Shown piece by piece: positions 61,141-64,000 of a DNA stretch of 64,000 nucleotides; position 1 is the first letter of the stretch, and each line of letters starts with the position of its first letter. Location: positions 1 through 64,000 of the forward strand of contig CALXRL010000074.1 in NCBI GenBank assembly GCA_944390735.1, written 5' to 3'. The position numbers and the translations under genes were made by a program. This stretch comes from an uncultured Victivallales bacterium. GTDB taxonomy: Bacteria; Verrucomicrobiota; Lentisphaeria; Victivallales; UBA1829. The notes under the pieces are model-generated. The model saw only the letters and a list, made by a program, of their open reading frames with translations. It was not told where the DNA came from and searched no databases.

Positions 61141-63618
61141 TCAATGGCGCCGGATGCCGCGATGAGCCCGTGCTTCCAGCGGATTTTCGGGCCAGTCGTG
61201 CTTCGGATAGCGTCCGCGCAGATCCTTCCGGACCAGAAAATAGCTTTCGGCCCAGAAATGTTTCAGGTCCGAGGTCGTCTGCACCGGACGCATTGCCGGG
61301 GAGAGGATCCGGATCGTCACCGGGACCCGGCCCCCCACGACCCGGGGAGTCTCCAGCATGCCGAACAGCTCCTGGAGTTTGGCCGACAGAAACGGAACCC
61401 CGTCCGGAGAGGAGTAGTCAACGCGGATATGCGAACCGCTCGGAAGTTCGATGCGTTCCGGAGCGAGACGGGCAAGCTCCTGGAGCTGTTTATGGCTCAG
61501 CAGAGTCTTCAGCGCCGTATGCAGAGAGATCTTTTTCAACTGGCTGAGCTGAGTGAATCCTCCTGCAAACGGTCCCAGCCACTGTTCCAGGGTTTGCAGA
61601 AGGGCCTCGTCCGAGAGATCGGGAAAATCGTCCGGAACGAAACGCCGGAGGAAGGTCACCCGCTCCCGCAGCGATTCGCTTTCCTTTTCGAACGGCAGAC
61701 TGGCGATGCCCTCCTCCCGGATGCCCGCCAGATACGCCGCAAGAAGACGTTCGGCGGGAAGAGTGTTCAAGGCGTTTTTTGTCCGTACGGTCATGCGTCC
61801 GACCCGGATCTGTTTTTCCGCTTCCACCCCTTTGCGTTCCGGATTCCAGTGCACATGGAACTCTTCGGTGATCCGTTCCGGGGAGAACTCTTCCAGATCC
61901 CTGAAGGAGAGGGGCGCCGCCGTGAAAATCATCTGCCGGTTTCCTTCCCCCTCCACGGACGCGCACGCCAGATATTCGCTGGCGCTGACCGGATCCTCGT
62001 TCCGGAGGCGGGCCCCGGTTCCGTTTGAGAGCGCGTACTCGCCCGAGCGGGGCGAACGGCTGTGGCCGATCCGGTCCGGATAGGCGAAGGAAACAATGAT
62101 CCCCGCGCTCTCCGGATCCATGGTTTTCTCCCGGATGCCGGCGGCTGCCGCGCATTGAGCGGCGGCTGTCCGGATGCGCCGGAGAGTTCCCGCGTCGCAG
62201 GCGTACTTCCCCTCGAGCGCGGCAAGGCGGAGCCGCAGGTCGGCGCCCGCGTTCCGGAGCAGATCCCGTTCGCCCAGCAGGGCGGCAATGCAGCAGGCGG
62301 TGCAGCCGAATCCGAGTTCCTTTGATTTCAGGATCGCATGTCCCAGTCGCGGATGGACCGGCAGTCTGAGCAGGGCTTTTCCGTGCGGCGTGATGCCGTT
62401 TTCCGCATCGAATGCTCCGAGGTCGCGCAGAAGTTCCGCCGCCTGCGACACCCGGGAGAGCGGCGGCGGATCCATCCAGCGAAGCGTGTCATACTGATCG
62501 GGACGCAATCCCCAGCTGCCCAGTTCCAGAACCAGGGGAACCAGGTCGGATTCCAGAATTTCCGGTGTGTTGAATTCGGGCAGACGGAGCTCTTCTTCGG
62601 GCGTCCAGAGCCGGTAGCAGACTCCCGGAGCGGTTCGTCCGGCGCGTCCGCGCCTCTGATCCGCGGAGGCCTTCGAGACCCGGACCGTTTCCAGACGGTT
62701 CATTCCGTTGCGGGGCGAGAATTTCGGCACGCGCATCATTCCGCAGTCAATCACGATCCGGATGTTTTCGATTGTCAGACTCGTTTCGGCAATGGAGGTG
62801 GAAAGAAGAATTTTGCGCCGTCCCTGCGGATCCGGATCCAGCGCGGCATCCTGTTCCGCCTGCGGCAGATTTCCGTACAGCGGACGGACAACCGTTCCGG
62901 GGATGGGGGATTCTTCCAGCAGAGCGGCGGTCCGGCGGATCTCCCCTTCGCCGGGGAGAAAAACCAGCAGATCGCCGGTCTCCTCCCGCACCGCCGTGCG
63001 GATCGCCTGAAGTGCATCGCGTTCCGGCGGCGCGGAGGGATCCGGCCGTTTCCGGTAGACCGTCCTGACCGGATATCTCCTCCCCGGACTTTCAATGATC
63101 GGAGCCGAGCCCAGAAGAGCGGAAACTTTGGAGGCATCCATCGTGGCGGACATGACAAGCAGTTTCAGATCCTCGCGCAGAGCGGAACGGATGTCGAGAC
63201 AGAGCGCCAGCGCCAGATCCGCATGAATGCTCCGCTCGTGAAACTCGTCGAAGATGATTGTGTCGATGCCGGAAAGTTCAGGATCCTCCTGAATCAGACG
63301 AGTCAGGATCCCTTCCGTAAGCACTTCGATGCGGGTCGCGGCGGAGACGCGCGTATCAAATCTTGTCCGGTAGCCGACCGTTCCCCCGACCGGTTCCCCC
63401 AGCAGAGCGGCGATCCGGCGGGCGGATGCCCGCGCCGCGAGCCGGCGCGGTTCCAGCATGACGATCTTTTTCCCCGCGGGACAGAGCGTTTTCAGCAGAT
63501 ACGGCGGAACCAGAGTCGTTTTGCCCGCGCCCGGCGCGGCGGTGAGCACCGCCGTGGCACGGGTGCGCAGAGCCTCCGCAACTTGCGGAAGAACCGTCTG
63601 GACAGGAAGGTCGATCAA
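61141..63618 (-). CDS. hrpB: ATP-dependent RNA helicase HrpB
   Basis: The product has 825 residues if it starts at TTG 63618, whose bases overlap the fumC stop (TTGA). The frame stays open further upstream inside fumC, but homology begins at about LPVQTVLPQV. DEAH-box motifs: TAAPGAGKTT (Walker A), IIFDEFHERS (motif II), MSATMD (III), STSIAETSLTI (V), QRRGRAGR (VI). Downstream come the HA2 domain and the HrpB-specific C-terminal region with HFWAESYFLVRKDLRGRYPKH and WPENPLEA. Its cellular role is poorly defined in most bacteria. Confidence 0.93.
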   Translation of the reverse strand: MIDLPVQTVLPQVAEALRTRATAVLTAAPGAGKTTLVPPYLLKTLCPAGKKIVMLEPRRLAARASARRIAALLGEPVGGTVGYRTRFDTRVSAATRIEVLTEGILTRLIQEDPELSGIDTIIFDEFHERSIHADLALALCLDIRSALREDLKLLVMSATMDASKVSALLGSAPIIESPGRRYPVRTVYRKRPDPSAPPERDALQAIRTAVREETGDLLVFLPGEGEIRRTAALLEESPIPGTVVRPLYGNLPQAEQDAALDPDPQGRRKILLSTSIAETSLTIENIRIVIDCGMMRVPKFSPRNGMNRLETVRVSKASADQRRGRAGRTAPGVCYRLWTPEEELRLPEFNTPEILESDLVPLVLELGSWGLRPDQYDTLRWMDPPPLSRVSQAAELLRDLGAFDAENGITPHGKALLRLPVHPRLGHAILKSKELGFGCTACCIAALLGERDLLRNAGADLRLRLAALEGKYACDAGTLRRIRTAAAQCAAAAGIREKTMDPESAGIIVSFAYPDRIGHSRSPRSGEYALSNGTGARLRNEDPVSASEYLACASVEGEGNRQMIFTAAPLSFRDLEEFSPERITEEFHVHWNPERKGVEAEKQIRVGRMTVRTKNALNTLPAERLLAAYLAGIREEGIASLPFEKESESLRERVTFLRRFVPDDFPDLSDEALLQTLEQWLGPFAGGFTQLSQLKKISLHTALKTLLSHKQLQELARLAPERIELPSGSHIRVDYSSPDGVPFLSAKLQELFGMLETPRVVGGRVPVTIRILSPAMRPVQTTSDLKHFWAESYFLVRKDLRGRYPKHDWPENPLEARAHRGIRRH

Positions 63619-64000
63619 CGGTTGACCATCTTTTCCGGACGGACGATCCGGTCGAACTCCTCCGCGGAGAGAAAGCCGAGTTCCAGACACGCTTCTTTGA
63701 GCGTGAGTCCGTGATGATGCGCGTGTTTCGCGATTTTCGAGGCGTTATCATAGCCGATCGCGGGACTGAGCGCCGTCACCAGCATCAGAGAGCGGTCGAC
63801 CAGCTCCCGGATGCGTTTCTCATCGGCCTGAAGGCCTTCCAGCGCGTATTTGGTGAAACTGACCGACGCGTCGGAAAGCAGACGGATCTCTTCCAGAAGA
63901 TCGAAGATCATCATCGGTTTGAAGACATTCAGTTCAAAATTCCCCTGGGTGTCGGCAAAGGAGATGGCGGCGTCGAGTCCGACAATCTGGGTGCAGACCA
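63615..64000 (-). CDS. fumC: Fumarate hydratase class II, C-terminal part
   Basis: About 128 C-terminal residues are visible; the gene continues past the window edge. GNFELNVFKPMMIFDLLEEI, then ALSPAIGYDNASKIAKHAHH and LTLKEACLELGFLSAEEFDR are classical FumC C-terminal segments. The enzyme interconverts fumarate and malate in the TCA cycle as a tetramer. It overlaps the probable hrpB start by four bases, so the two may be co-translated. Confidence 0.95.
   Translation of the reverse strand, partial: VCTQIVGLDAAISFADTQGNFELNVFKPMMIFDLLEEIRLLSDASVSFTKYALEGLQADEKRIRELVDRSLMLVTALSPAIGYDNASKIAKHAHHHGLTLKEACLELGFLSAEEFDRIVRPEKMVNR

Noticed and set aside
1..64000. CRISPR arrays, insertion sequences, prophage genes, tRNA or rRNA genes
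   Set aside because: I saw no repeat-spacer array, transposase, integrase, attachment site or tRNA cloverleaf in the window, though short degenerate RNAs could be missed without a covariance search.

Overview
The window most likely comes from a PVC-group bacterium, probably Lentisphaerota (Victivallis-like). The DNA has moderately high GC. It carries four H-x(9/10)-DG pseudopilins, GntR-type regulators fused to LacI-type sensors, and very large secreted clan GH-A glycosidases, a combination I associate with Lentisphaerota and Planctomycetota. This assignment is inferred from gene content; there is no rRNA in the window.

Layout. 1-7930: end of an unknown gene, then a ribosomal operon rplV-rpsC-rplP-rpmC-rpsQ-rplN-rplX-rplE-rpsN-rpsH-rplF-rplR-rpsE-rplO (no rpmD), a terminator, then secY. 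8043-17137: glycan module 1 (regulator, two pseudopilins, two large secreted hydrolases). 17148-27699: small secreted proteins, a secreted protein/ABC-2 permease/SGNH hydrolase operon, a PurN-like formyltransferase, a YdbH-type envelope lipid-transport pair whose second gene is a YnbE-YdbL fusion, an RdgC-like protein, and a DUF190 plus flippase-like pair. 28132-34289: module 2 (regulator, isomerase, hydrolase, pseudopilin). 34344-40432: dsbD; an operon of an acetolactate synthase-type enzyme, an alpha-oxoamine synthase and a deacetylase-like protein behind a possible leader peptide; rpsO. 40495-43540: UbiA-family (DPPR synthase-like) prenyltransferase plus a large polytopic membrane protein. 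43591-52066: module 3 (regulator, pseudopilin, hydrolase, then an unknown 819-residue protein). 52176-56554: an intracellular sugar-acid operon (galactonate dehydratase-like, KDPG-type aldolase, GH39-like hydrolase) divergent from a PocR/AraC regulator. 56562-64000: LVIVD beta-propeller, pnp, hrpB and the 3' part of fumC.

How it fits together. The repeated theme is a self-contained module: one GntR/LacI-type regulator behind a near-consensus sigma70 promoter, overlapping or closely followed by a pseudopilin and/or a secreted glycosidase. No SusC/SusD pair is present. I infer that each module senses one glycan product and deploys a surface or periplasmic hydrolase, with the pseudopilin as a possible envelope partner. 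The dgoD-like/aldolase/GH39-like operon would handle the oxidised sugar downstream. Housekeeping genes (secY, rpsO, pnp, hrpB, fumC) are interleaved with these accessory blocks.
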